Assembly (NCBI GenBank): GCA_021204605.1
Contig: JAJPZD010000225.1
Location: 1 to 6,823 of the forward strand
Direction: 5' to 3'
Length of the DNA stretch: 6,823 bases
Source of the DNA: Prevotella sp.
Lineage (GTDB): Bacteria > Bacteroidota > Bacteroidia > Bacteroidales > Bacteroidaceae
The position numbers and the translations under genes are program-made. The notes beneath the pieces are model-generated. The model was not told where the DNA came from, did no database searches, and was given only the letters and a program-made list of their open reading frames with translations. Below are positions 6,795-6,823 of the stretch, in pieces (within the stretch, counting starts at the first letter, position 1; each line of letters starts with the position of its first letter).

Positions 6795-6823
6795 TAGAAG
6801 GTTCGCAGATTAAACAGGGGGGG

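Noticed and set aside
1..6823. CRISPR array, tRNA, rRNA, toxin-antitoxin pair or recombinase gene
   Set aside because: No regularly spaced repeats, no cloverleaf or rRNA-like sequence, and no other gene-sized frame outside the hsd genes.

Overview
This window is almost entirely one minus-strand type I restriction-modification (R-M) locus, transcribed from the right edge towards the left. There are two genes. An upstream hsdM-hsdS fusion (1125 codons, 6693 down to 3316) is followed 9-18 bp later by hsdR (3306/3297 down to 155), which is split by a single-base frameshift near 3028-3031. A strong Shine-Dalgarno sequence fills the gap between the genes, so they look like one operon.

The unusual part is the architecture. 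The methyltransferase is the long HsdM form: N-terminal helical region, adenine-methylase core with DPTSGSG and NPPY motifs, then about 400 residues of charged, helical extension. It runs without a stop into a half-size specificity subunit with one target recognition domain (TRD) and one trailing helix. A normal HsdS has two TRDs, giving an asymmetric split site. A fused M plus half-S chain would be expected to pair with itself and read a symmetric split site. This is inference from known half-HsdS proteins and has not been shown here.

HsdR has all the expected parts when its two reading frames are joined: a PD-(D/E)xK nuclease with a QxxxY motif, a superfamily 2 translocase (Walker A, DEAH, TGTP, TGFD, QxxxSRxNR) and a C-terminal helical region. 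The joined protein would be about 1047-1050 residues, near the length of EcoR124-type HsdR. As written, the frameshift separates the first ~92 residues from the nuclease and motor. Either restriction is lost and the fused methyltransferase acts alone, or the sequence has an error at that base.

Flanks: bases 1-154 and 6694-6823 are short and contain no gene I can identify. The first 60 bases are about 60% G+C, against roughly 40% by eye in the hsd genes, which suggests an AT-richer cassette in a GC-richer chromosome. The left flank has a 12-bp direct repeat, G-rich on the transcribed-sense strand. The right flank has a 7-bp inverted repeat upstream of hsdM and ends in seven G. The host cannot be named with confidence. 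The strong GGAGG-type ribosome binding site and the long HsdM form would fit a Gram-positive bacterium (Firmicutes or Actinobacteria), but this is weak evidence. I saw no tRNA, rRNA, CRISPR array, recombinase or transposase gene.
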